A DNA stretch of 64,000 nt from Celerinatantimonas sp046054165. Lineage in GTDB: Bacteria > Pseudomonadota > Gammaproteobacteria > Enterobacterales > Celerinatantimonadaceae. The notes beneath the pieces were generated by a model. That model did no database searches and had not been told where the DNA came from. It was given only the letters and a program-made list of their open reading frames with translations. Within the stretch, counting starts at the first letter, position 1, and every line of letters starts with the position of its first letter. The translations under genes were made by a program, and so were the position numbers. The stretch spans positions 434,001 through 498,000 of the forward strand of contig NZ_JBFNXK010000001.1 in NCBI RefSeq assembly GCF_046054165.1, read 5' to 3'. Shown here in pieces: positions 29,642 to 36,434 of this stretch.

Positions 29642-29912
29642 GCGGGAGTTGCCCTTTGCTCAACTCTGCGATGAGTTCATCCGCAGACCCAACAGACGTT
29701 CCCTGACCTTCTATCAGCTCTTGCATCGCGGCAATGGTTTCTGCATTCGGTTGACGAGCTTTCAACTCAAATGGGATACCCCCGTGGTTAATCACCGCTT
29801 TTGCAAATAATTTAATGGCCTGCGAAGGGCTGAGTCCCACTTCATCACAAATTTGCGTAAATGCGGCTTTAGTCTGCGCATCTAAACGTGCAGATAGCAT
29901 TTCAGTTTTCAT
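29634..29912 (-). CDS. DinJ/RelB-type antitoxin
   Basis: ATG 29912 (MKTEMLSARLDAQTKAAF) is preferred over ATG 29924, because GGAGG lies between them at good spacing. The product has 92 residues with an N-terminal ribbon-helix-helix (LSARLDAQTKAAFTQICDEVGLSPSQAIKLFAKAVI) that would bind the palindrome at 29938-29960. The acidic C-terminus would wrap the toxin. It is the first gene of the pair, as is usual for RelB/DinJ. Confidence 0.92.
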   Translation of the reverse strand: MKTEMLSARLDAQTKAAFTQICDEVGLSPSQAIKLFAKAVINHGGIPFELKARQPNAETIAAMQELIEGQGTSVGSADELIAELSKGQLPHV

Positions 29913-29937
29913 ATCAACCTCCATTGGTTTGATAGCT

Positions 29938-29960
29938 ATTGTATAACAATGTCATACAAT
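29938..29960. promoter_or_regulatory. Operator palindrome of the YafQ/DinJ pair
   Basis: ATTGTAT (29938-29944) and ATACAAT (29954-29960) form a perfect 7-bp inverted repeat, 26 bases upstream of the antitoxin start on the minus strand. It is the likely binding site of the ribbon-helix-helix antitoxin. Confidence 0.6.
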
Positions 29961-30037
29961 AACAACAAAACATTGCTATCCCTATCAGGTCGATATCGAT
30001 TGAAATAACCGTATTCTGCATCATTTTAAAAAGCTTA

Positions 30038-30349
30038 CTAAAATCGTCGGCGCCTATTGAGATAAACAGCAATTGGGCCTTGAAAAAAGAGAATAAAAGA
30101 GAAAATAAAAGCAACCATAGCACTAATACCGTCAGCTTGGTCGCGGCCAGAGATTAAATCATATGGAAAGATAAATCTAAAATCCTGCCAAATAATCATG
30201 TTAAACATCAGCCAATAAACCCAATTTATCCAACTTAACGTTTTTAGAATAAAACCTAGATTAAGAAAGCGTCGTTTAATAAAGCAACACCAAAAGAACA
30301 GTACGATTTCAAAAATAAGTAAGCCAACAGCAACCAAGATATCTGCCAT
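30038..30349 (-). CDS. Small membrane protein, paralogue 1
   Basis: The 103 residues hold three hydrophobic segments (about 4-24, 35-54, 78-98) and a basic end (LNRRRRF). It shares W-I/V-NW-V/I-YWL, IWQD, PY-LL-like and QGP..RRR with the 30381-30680 product, so the two arose by tandem duplication. They are transcribed together behind the 304-aa gene. Function is unknown; possibilities include immunity proteins for a membrane-active partner. Confidence 0.65.
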   Translation of the reverse strand: MADILVAVGLLIFEIVLFFWCCFIKRRFLNLGFILKTLSWINWVYWLMFNMIIWQDFRFIFPYDLISGRDQADGISAMVAFIFSFILFFQGPIAVYLNRRRRF

Positions 30350-30380
30350 ATAACACTCTATTCATTTACTCTCTGTACAT

Positions 30381-30680
30381 TTATCGGCGCCTTTTGATAA
30401 AGCACGGGCCTTGGGACATGATTGCCATCCCCACAATTGCAGCGACGATGATATAAAACCCATCCGATAACTCCCCTTTCACTAACAGAGAATAAGGATA
30501 AGCAAGTGAATCATCCTGCCAAATCCGAATATCGACATAAAGCCAATAGATCCAATTGACCCAACAGAAAATCTTAAACGGCTTTCCATATCTTAAATAT
30601 TGACTACGTAAGAAGTAGCACCATAAAAATACGATACATCCGATGACGCCGACACTAATGGCTAATATACTTTCATTCAT
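30381..30680 (-). CDS. Small membrane protein, paralogue 2
   Basis: From ATG 30680 (MNESILAISVGVIG) the protein has 99 residues and the same three-segment layout as its neighbour, with WVNWIYWL, IWQDDSLAYPYSLL and SQGPCFIKRRR. Its start lies eight bases upstream of the end of the 304-aa gene, so translation is coupled. Identity with paralogue 1 is moderate, indicating an old duplication. Confidence 0.65.
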   Translation of the reverse strand: MNESILAISVGVIGCIVFLWCYFLRSQYLRYGKPFKIFCWVNWIYWLYVDIRIWQDDSLAYPYSLLVKGELSDGFYIIVAAIVGMAIMSQGPCFIKRRR

Positions 30681-31587
30681 GAGATTTCTCTTTATCATCG
30701 CTCCAAGGAAAATGCTCTTCTACATAGGAAATTCCTTTTTCGAAATACTTTTCTATTGTACCTGCATCAGCTAAAAGTTCAGCAGTAAAGGCTGACTGAC
30801 TTAAACTACGCCAAGCTCGTTCGGTTTTATTGAGTAGTCGTTGAATAGTAAGACCGCATGATTCAACTAACCGTTCTGGCTCCAGATACTTGATCGCCAT
30901 TAAGCCCCTCCATGACATGATCAAATCTGAAATATTATATATATTATCCCCTAAAATATTACCGAATAGTTCTTCATGCCACTTTCTAAAATATCCGGGA
31001 GTTTCCTTATCCCCATCGATGAAGAAATAATATGTTTCCTGCAAATTATTAGTAACATGTCCGATAATAAATAAAACAGCAGCGATAATTAAAACGACCA
31101 TAATTACAAAAACTGCCCCTTCAAGGGAAAAAAGCACAGCCCCACCACCGGCTATTGTATCGGCAAAGAGTTCACCGGCACCAAGAAACCCAATTAAACC
31201 ACTAGGCTTTACCAGCCAACTTATAATTGTTGGCCCCATATACACAGAAGAAACACCAGTTCCTCCCTGGAAGACAGCATCTAAAATTTTTCGCCACTCA
31301 TGGTTAACAAATGCAGCCTTTGTCGAATCGTACATTTCAATAATTTTTTCTTTCGTTAAACGACCATAATATGCAAATTGTTGCATGAGTTGATTTGTAA
31401 CATTTTCAATAAAGAATAAAAAACTATGTTGAATAGAGCCCGCAGGAATCTCTTCACGAATAGTAGTATGAGCTTGCATGATTAGAGCGTTCGCATGAGC
31501 CTGAACCTCAGCGACATCTTCTGGAGCGACTTCTGCCACAACACACATCCTTATTTTTTCGACCTTACATGGGTCCACACAAATCAC
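30673..31587 (-). CDS. Hypothetical protein with Gly-rich hydrophobic core, possible membrane effector
   Basis: GTG 31587 gives 304 residues. GTG 31539 and ATG 31548 are alternatives and the start is uncertain. The first 110 residues are soluble and helical. About 110-180 are hydrophobic and Gly/Ala-rich (SGLIGFLGAGELFADTIAGGGAVLFSLEG region, then VFVIMVVLIIAAVLFIIG). The last 120 residues are soluble. The central hydrophobic hairpin resembles pore-forming or membrane-inserted effectors in general shape only. Two small duplicated membrane proteins follow in the same operon, which would suit an effector with immunity proteins; this is inference. Confidence 0.6.
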   Translation of the reverse strand: MICVDPCKVEKIRMCVVAEVAPEDVAEVQAHANALIMQAHTTIREEIPAGSIQHSFLFFIENVTNQLMQQFAYYGRLTKEKIIEMYDSTKAAFVNHEWRKILDAVFQGGTGVSSVYMGPTIISWLVKPSGLIGFLGAGELFADTIAGGGAVLFSLEGAVFVIMVVLIIAAVLFIIGHVTNNLQETYYFFIDGDKETPGYFRKWHEELFGNILGDNIYNISDLIMSWRGLMAIKYLEPERLVESCGLTIQRLLNKTERAWRSLSQSAFTAELLADAGTIEKYFEKGISYVEEHFPWSDDKEKSHE

Positions 31588-31810
31588 CCATAAGGTTTAA
31601 GCATTAAGTATGAGAGGGAGTGTACCGATAAATGACTCATTTATCTATAGTTACCTATCCTGCGCTTTGATTCACTCTCGCCATTCCGACCAACCACTCC
31701 AAATGAAACTTTATCTGTAAGCTCTAGGTCTACAGCTAAAACCACCCGTGGTTTCGTTGTTTTTTATCTAGATTAGCGATATTGGCAATCAAACATAAAA
31801 GGCAATGAAA

Positions 31811-32200
31811 ATGACACCATTAGGAAAAGAACTGCGTAAAGCCCGTATTGATCTGGAAATGCTCGTCTGCGAAGTGGCAAAAAATGCCAACGTTACCACC
31901 CCCACCGTGAATAATTTAGAAACCGGCAGAACCGAAATCCGCCCTAACCTCGCCCGCCTTGTCATTGAAGCCCACAAAGCACCACCAGAGATGGAACGGC
32001 ATCTGTATATGTCCGCCGCGCAAACCTATGGCGTATTGGAATTGGTGGTACCGGAAGATAGCCAAGCGCAAGAAGCAGCGGCCTATGTGGTGCAGAATTT
32101 TAGAAAGTTAACGCCGGAGAAATATGAGCAGCTCAAAGCGCTATTGAGCAGCGATGCAGAACCGATGGCAGATCACGTTCAAGAACCTGCTTTACCATAA
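31811..32200 (+). CDS. XRE-family HTH regulator
   Basis: ATG 31811 has AAAAGG 8 bases upstream; ATG 31805 is too close to it. The 129-residue protein begins with a helix-turn-helix (MTPLGKELRKARIDLEMLVCEVAKNANVTTPTVNNLETGRTEIRP) and has an acidic helical tail without a peptidase domain. It diverges from the 304-aa gene and is followed by its own terminator, so it is a single-gene unit. It may regulate neighbouring cargo rather than phage immunity, since a separate CI lies at 34273. Confidence 0.8.
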   Translation: MTPLGKELRKARIDLEMLVCEVAKNANVTTPTVNNLETGRTEIRPNLARLVIEAHKAPPEMERHLYMSAAQTYGVLELVVPEDSQAQEAAAYVVQNFRKLTPEKYEQLKALLSSDAEPMADHVQEPALP

Positions 32201-32212
32201 ACCAGATAAAAC

Positions 32213-32247
32213 AAAGCCCAGATAATTTGACGCTCATCTGGGCTTTT
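32213..32247 (+). terminator. Intrinsic terminator after the XRE gene
   Basis: AAAGCCCAGAT (32213-32223) pairs with ATCTGGGCTTT (32236-32246) and a short T-run follows. Confidence 0.8.
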
Positions 32248-32411
32248 GGATGATGAATCCGTAGGGGAAATCATCACGCCTTGACATTATGGCAACAAAT
32301 ATCGATGTCTAAATAATGATCTATATCAATAATATTGCAATCTTAAATAACCACTATATCTAGTGTTTATGTAAGATCAAAACACAAGGTATAGGGAATT
32401 GAAGAGAAGGG

Positions 32412-32573
32412 ATGGTTGGCCCCATCCCTCTCGATGAAGAACTGATGATGAGTACGCAGGGCATCATCAACTTGGTAACTTCGAATGTTCACACCGCCTA
32501 CTTTAGGATTGGATTCGATATTTATCAAGGTATTTCTCCTGCGCCTGGTAATGTAGGAGCATGTTATGCTTAA
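32412..32573 (+). CDS. Tiny ORF (up to 53 aa) overlapping the next small gene
   Basis: The frame from ATG 32412 encodes 53 residues; ATG 32445/32448 (MMSTQGIINLVTSN) is an alternative start. It ends at TAA 32571-32573, overlapping the start of the 51-aa gene by eight bases in a way typical of coupled genes. The ribosome site is poor. The product has no signal or membrane part. Bases 32251-32411 upstream show nothing clear beyond a TTGACA-like box at 32281. Confidence 0.35.
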   Translation: MVGPIPLDEELMMSTQGIINLVTSNVHTAYFRIGFDIYQGISPAPGNVGACYA

Positions 32574-32721
32574 ACATATCAATACCAATCCAGCCCCTGA
32601 TGGCTATCAGTGGATCTTCTGTCGTTTTCGCAAAGTTCGAGGCTCATCCCAGCGGATGTTAGATGCCCATGAATATGGGTATCACGCATGGAAAATCCTT
32701 GTGCGTAAGAAGAAACACTAA
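32566..32721 (+). CDS. Small basic 51-aa prophage protein
   Basis: The ATG at 32566 has AGGAG six bases upstream. The product (MLKHINTNPAPDGYQWIFCR..., 51 residues) is basic, with a WIFCRFRK segment and a KKKH end. Its length, good ribosome site and position directly before a strong terminator support a real gene, although it is short enough to be missed by default settings. The basic character suggests nucleic-acid binding, without proof. Confidence 0.6.
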   Translation: MLKHINTNPAPDGYQWIFCRFRKVRGSSQRMLDAHEYGYHAWKILVRKKKH

Positions 32722-32733
32722 ACCTCGTAACTC

Positions 32734-32770
32734 AGAGCCACTGCTTGCCAGTGGCTCTTTCTCTTTTTTT
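32734..32770 (+). terminator. Intrinsic terminator after the 51-aa gene
   Basis: AGAGCCACTG (32734-32743) pairs with CAGTGGCTCT (32749-32758) around CTTGC and runs into a T-rich tract to 32770. It separates the tiny ORFs from the KAP gene. Confidence 0.88.
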
Positions 32771-32785
32771 AAAGATGGGTAAACA

Positions 32786-34252
32786 ATGGCAGAACTCAAC
32801 AAAGAAAACGCAAAATACCGTTCAGAATTTGCAGGTTGCACATTTGCGAACGACGACAAAACAGGCTTTAGCCGCAGGAAATACGGCGAGTTTTTAGCCA
32901 ACTACCTAAAAGGTGAAAAAGATGGTTTTGTACTGAATCTCAACGGTTCTTGGGGGACAGGCAAAACTGAGTTCCTCAAACGGCTGTATAACCACTTTCT
33001 CGACCAGAACCATCCGGTACTTTATATCAATGCCTGGGAAAGCGATTTTTCACACGATCCATTGACTGTTGTGTCCAGTGAATTGATGACACAGTTATCA
33101 AAATTCAATGAATCAATCATGGAAAGTGATACGGCCAAAAAAGTAAAATCATGTCTGGGTAAATTGCTAAAAGGTTCGGCAATAGTCGGAACAAAAATAG
33201 TTGCAGGTCATATTTTTAGGGATGGAACAGCACTCGACGATTTTGTCGAAAAACTCTCGGATAAAGATGCAGAAACGCTCATTAATGGCCTATCCGCTAA
33301 TCACCAGAATCAAGTTGATGCAATCAAAGATGTTCGAACTGAACTGGCTAAGTTATCCGATGAACTTGTTTCTGGCTATAATGCGGAATTACCCGTTATC
33401 GTCTTAATCGACGAGCTCGACCGTTGTCGCCCCACTTATGCCATCGAAATGCTTGAAGTGATTAAGCACTTCTTTAGCACCAAGAATTTCGTATTTCTTG
33501 TTGCTACCGATACTGAACAATTATGTGCATCGATCAAAGCCATCTACGGCAATGAATTTAAATCAGATACTTATCTAAGACGCTTCTTTGATAGACGTGT
33601 AATTTTGCCACGAATAAATTTAAAAGATTTCATCCATTCAAATTATCAAGAATTATTTAGATTAATGAATAATATCGAAATGTTTCCAATTTTATGTTAC
33701 AATAAAGATAATAAAAACAAGGAAAAAGAATATTCTTTTATTGTCGTTTTATCTTCAATAATGGAATCTTTGAAATTATCCTTAAGGGAAGTTAACTCTT
33801 TAATAAAGATATTCATAAGAATTATGAACACAATTATATCAAATGGAAAAACTAATTATATATGTTATCCGATCTTATTAATCGAATTGGTTAAAACTCA
33901 TATTCTTTTGGATAAAGATTCATCATTGAATATTGAAATGATGATTCAAAATGATAAAAATGTTTTAAAGGATTTAAGATTGAAAAATTTTTTGGAATTA
34001 TGTTTAAAATTGATATCTCCAGACCCCAATCTTACTTTAGATCTAGGATATCCTTGCTATAGCCCAAAAGGAGATGATTCAAAATATTCAATACCAAAAT
34101 CAGATAATTATTCTTTTCCTACGCACCTTTCACCTTTACACGATCATCTTAAAAAGTGTTTAGATGATGCCAATAACCATAAAGACATTTCAAAATATTG
34201 GTTTCAACCATCCCTTAGAAAATTAGTAAATATGGAATTTTTTAATTCTTAA
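32786..34252 (+). CDS. KAP-family P-loop NTPase
   Basis: The 488-residue protein is a KAP NTPase. It has Walker A GSWGTGKTE near residue 55, INAWESDFSHDPL after it, a helical insert at about 120-200, Walker B VIVLIDELDRCRP near 215 and a sensor region VFLVATDTEQL. The usual two membrane helices of animal KAP proteins are missing; a hydrophobic Gly-rich patch (LLKGSAIVGTKIVAGHIF) is the nearest match. The family includes PifA of plasmid F, which excludes phage T7, so an exclusion role is plausible. GC content falls sharply after base 33620, so the C-terminal third may have been exchanged. It lies beside the immunity gene. Confidence 0.85.
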   Translation: MAELNKENAKYRSEFAGCTFANDDKTGFSRRKYGEFLANYLKGEKDGFVLNLNGSWGTGKTEFLKRLYNHFLDQNHPVLYINAWESDFSHDPLTVVSSELMTQLSKFNESIMESDTAKKVKSCLGKLLKGSAIVGTKIVAGHIFRDGTALDDFVEKLSDKDAETLINGLSANHQNQVDAIKDVRTELAKLSDELVSGYNAELPVIVLIDELDRCRPTYAIEMLEVIKHFFSTKNFVFLVATDTEQLCASIKAIYGNEFKSDTYLRRFFDRRVILPRINLKDFIHSNYQELFRLMNNIEMFPILCYNKDNKNKEKEYSFIVVLSSIMESLKLSLREVNSLIKIFIRIMNTIISNGKTNYICYPILLIELVKTHILLDKDSSLNIEMMIQNDKNVLKDLRLKNFLELCLKLISPDPNLTLDLGYPCYSPKGDDSKYSIPKSDNYSFPTHLSPLHDHLKKCLDDANNHKDISKYWFQPSLRKLVNMEFFNS

Positions 34253-34272
34253 GTTATAGCGGGCTTAGCCCG

Positions 34273-34752
34273 CTACTTCCCTTCCAAATCATCCATCCGC
34301 TGTTCAAGATCTCTCAACCTTTTGCGGTGCAGCGCGTTGGTATACACATCTTGCTGATCTGCATCATCGAGCGATCGGTAGACATCTAGCAACTCTTTTT
34401 CATGCTCAGATAGCTCTGTCAGCGGTTTATGATGAGCAGTCTTTAGTTCATCAGCCCTTTCAGGAAAGGCATTAAGATTGTCCGGTAACAATTCAGCAGT
34501 TACATCAGGGGAACGACGAACCGGCCCTAACCCTGTCAGCAACCAATCTAACGAAATCCCCATTCTTAGAGAGAGTTCTACGCAATTTGAATATGGAACT
34601 TTGTTTCTCGAACGCCAGCCACTCACAGCTTGAGGACTGCATCCCAGAGCTGTTGCGAGTTCGTTGCTCGTTTTTGTACCTAAAACCGAAGACATACGTT
34701 CTAAAACATCGACAGCAGAGGCATAAACAAATTTAGTATTATCCGTTGACAT
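34273..34752 (-). CDS. CI-type phage repressor without peptidase domain
   Basis: The 159 residues start with a CI/phage-repressor HTH (VDVLERMSSVLGTKTSNELATALGCSPQAVSGWRSRNKVPYSNCVELS, about 14-60). LDWLLTGLGP follows and then an acidic helical tail. No S24 peptidase motif is present, so RecA-driven self-cleavage is not expected. Phage 186 CI has the same HTH family. It diverges from the early operon starting at 34820, with the operator/promoter in the 67 bases between, where TGTA-N12-TACA near 34772 is a candidate operator. Confidence 0.87.
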   Translation of the reverse strand: MSTDNTKFVYASAVDVLERMSSVLGTKTSNELATALGCSPQAVSGWRSRNKVPYSNCVELSLRMGISLDWLLTGLGPVRRSPDVTAELLPDNLNAFPERADELKTAHHKPLTELSEHEKELLDVYRSLDDADQQDVYTNALHRKRLRDLEQRMDDLEGK

Positions 34753-34819
34753 ACTAGTTTTGAGGATCTATGTTGTATTCAAAGTGAGTACAGTTTATCC
34801 CATCCACAGAGGGACAACC

Positions 34820-35041
34820 ATGACCAAGCAGGAGATTTATCAACGTTTAATCATACGGGGCTCCAACTTCCGCCATTTTGCACTAGCCCACGGCTACCAG
34901 CCGCGGATGGTATTGGCAGCGGTTGACCGATGGGCCGGTCGGGATCACCTGCCCAATGGCCGGCAAACGTTTCAGATTTTAGTCGACCTTTCCAGGGCCA
35001 TCGAGGCTGAAATCATCCCGGGTTTATTACAGGAGGCTTAA
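34820..35041 (+). CDS. Small early regulator (BcepMu gp16-like / Cox position)
   Basis: ATG 34820 with AGAGGGA upstream gives 73 residues (MTKQEIYQRLIIRGSNFRHF). The segment FRHFALAHGYQPRMVLAAVDRWAGR is typical of small phage proteins of the BcepMu gp16 group, a predicted DNA-binding fold. As the first gene facing CI, it occupies the place of P2 cox or 186 apl, which repress immunity and aid excision. The call rests on position and moderate pattern similarity. Its TAA is directly followed by the next ATG. Confidence 0.72.
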   Translation: MTKQEIYQRLIIRGSNFRHFALAHGYQPRMVLAAVDRWAGRDHLPNGRQTFQILVDLSRAIEAEIIPGLLQEA

Positions 35042-35332
35042 ATGTGGTCTTTCGCACTGGCGACTCAGTTAAAGTCGCAAACGCCGCAGTTGGCACAGTT
35101 GATAAAAGAAGAGCCAATGCTGCAACATTGGCTCGGTGAGGCACTTTCCCATTCCCTTGCTCATCCACACACCCGTGATGAACGGCTCGGTCGCATTTTA
35201 GGGTTTATTACGGCACGTGAGCCGCAATTACCCCGCCGACAGGCTTATTTGATCCACGATCAAGCGCTGCGGCTACGCACCATCATTTGTGAGCTTAGCC
35301 AAGGGAGTGCGGTAGGAGGTAACAGAAGATGA
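35042..35332 (+). CDS. Hypothetical early protein
   Basis: The 96-residue soluble helical protein (MWSFALATQLKSQTPQLAQLI) starts on the base after the preceding stop and overlaps the CII gene by four bases, so it is part of the early operon. No motif is recognised. Composition is like that of the phage core, suggesting it belongs to the ancestral early region. Confidence 0.75.
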   Translation: MWSFALATQLKSQTPQLAQLIKEEPMLQHWLGEALSHSLAHPHTRDERLGRILGFITAREPQLPRRQAYLIHDQALRLRTIICELSQGSAVGGNRR

Positions 35333-35796
35333 GTCGTGATCTTCTTAATACTCGCCGGGCGGTGATGAGTGCGATTATTTGCGCCTATCCCGGCGGCCGT
35401 GAATGTGCGGCGGCGCGCCTTGGGCTCTCCTTAAAACGGTTGGACAATCATATTTATGGCAATAATGGGGCTTCGCCTCTCTCGGATGAGCAGCTCCGCT
35501 TGCTGGAGCAGGATATCCACAGTCGCTTTTTAGCCGATTACATCTGCCGCTTATATGGCGGTGTGTTTGTGGCATTACCAGGACCCGACGCCGAATCCCT
35601 CGATTTGTACAGCAATTCCCTCAAGACCAGTGCCAAGCGGGGCCGGGTTGACCAGTTGATTGCCAAAGCGCTGGAAGATGGCGTGATTGATGAGGCTGAG
35701 GCCGCGGCGATTCAGGCCGCCCATTTAAGCCATTTAGCCGCTCGGGAAGAAGAGATCCGCGCTGTGATTATGCTGCACCAAAGGAGAGAGCTATGA
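35329..35796 (+). CDS. Phage regulatory protein CII family (YmfL-like)
   Basis: The 155 residues open with an HTH of the CII/YmfL family: AVMSAIICAYPGGRECAAARLGLSLKRLDNHIYGN, then PLSDEQLRLLEQ. 186-type CII activates lysogenic transcription of its repressor. The C-terminal half is helical and acidic (VIDEAEAAAIQAAHLSHLAAREEE). It overlaps both neighbours by four bases. An equivalent lysis-lysogeny role is likely but not proven. Confidence 0.82.
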   Translation: MSRDLLNTRRAVMSAIICAYPGGRECAAARLGLSLKRLDNHIYGNNGASPLSDEQLRLLEQDIHSRFLADYICRLYGGVFVALPGPDAESLDLYSNSLKTSAKRGRVDQLIAKALEDGVIDEAEAAAIQAAHLSHLAAREEEIRAVIMLHQRREL

Positions 35797-36083
35797 GTGT
35801 TTATCGTTTTGTTTGCCCCCATTGCCATCGCACGATGCGCGTTCGTACCAGTGAAGGCATCAGCGAACTGGTGCGCACTATGTATCTGCAATGCACCAAT
35901 GAAGCCTGCGGCGGCACCTACCGCGCGATTTTAGAGATCACCCATCAGCTGAGCCCTTCGGCGATGCCGAACCCTGAAATTATGTTGCCAATGGCGAACG
36001 AGAATATTCGCCGTGAAGCGATGCAAGACCGCCCCGAAGCGCAGTTATGCCTGCCGGTTCCGGAGGAGGTGACTTATGCATAA
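35793..36083 (+). CDS. Ogr/Delta-type zinc-finger late transcription activator
   Basis: This 96-residue protein has the Ogr signature: CPHCHRTMRVRTSE, a middle segment ending YLQCTNEACGGTYRAILE, so four Cys (C-x2-C...C-x4-C) for one zinc. Ogr and Delta bind dyads upstream of late promoters and recruit RNA polymerase. The three TGT-N13-ACA dyads before P/O, V and FI are the probable targets. In P2, ogr lies after D. Here it is inside the early operon, overlapping CII and the next gene by 4 and 8 bases, so late activation is tied directly to early transcription. Confidence 0.9.
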   Translation: MSVYRFVCPHCHRTMRVRTSEGISELVRTMYLQCTNEACGGTYRAILEITHQLSPSAMPNPEIMLPMANENIRREAMQDRPEAQLCLPVPEEVTYA

Positions 36084-36426
36084 CGACTACTTTGATGAGA
36101 TGCAGCAATTAGCCTTGAGTTTTATGCAGCGCCATCAGGCGGAATATCTGCACGATGATGGCCTGCTGATGCAATCAGCCGCCCTCTATTTAGAAAACTC
36201 GCTCAAAGCCGAACCTGCCGAAGCCAACCGCGTTGTTGGCCGCGCCTATAGCCAGTTGCTACAACGGCAACAAAAATCTGACTACTGGATGGATTTAAGC
36301 AGTTCCAATAGTGATGTTGTGGTCGTGGTGGGGCCCGATGGCCAAAACTATGCTGTGCCTGTGGCCGCGATTGCCAAAACCTGTTTGCACCGACCACTGC
36401 GCGCCTCTGTTAAAGCGGTCTCTTAG
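36076..36426 (+). CDS. Hypothetical early protein
   Basis: The 116 residues form an N-terminal acidic helical part (DYFDEMQQLALSFMQRHQAEYL) and a C-terminal strand-rich part with VVVVVGPDGQNYAVPV. It overlaps Ogr by 8 bases and precedes the primase-helicase by 8, so it probably acts in replication or early control. Family not recognised. Confidence 0.72.
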   Translation: MHNDYFDEMQQLALSFMQRHQAEYLHDDGLLMQSAALYLENSLKAEPAEANRVVGRAYSQLLQRQQKSDYWMDLSSSNSDVVVVVGPDGQNYAVPVAAIAKTCLHRPLRASVKAVS

Positions 36427-36434
36427 GGGGCGTA

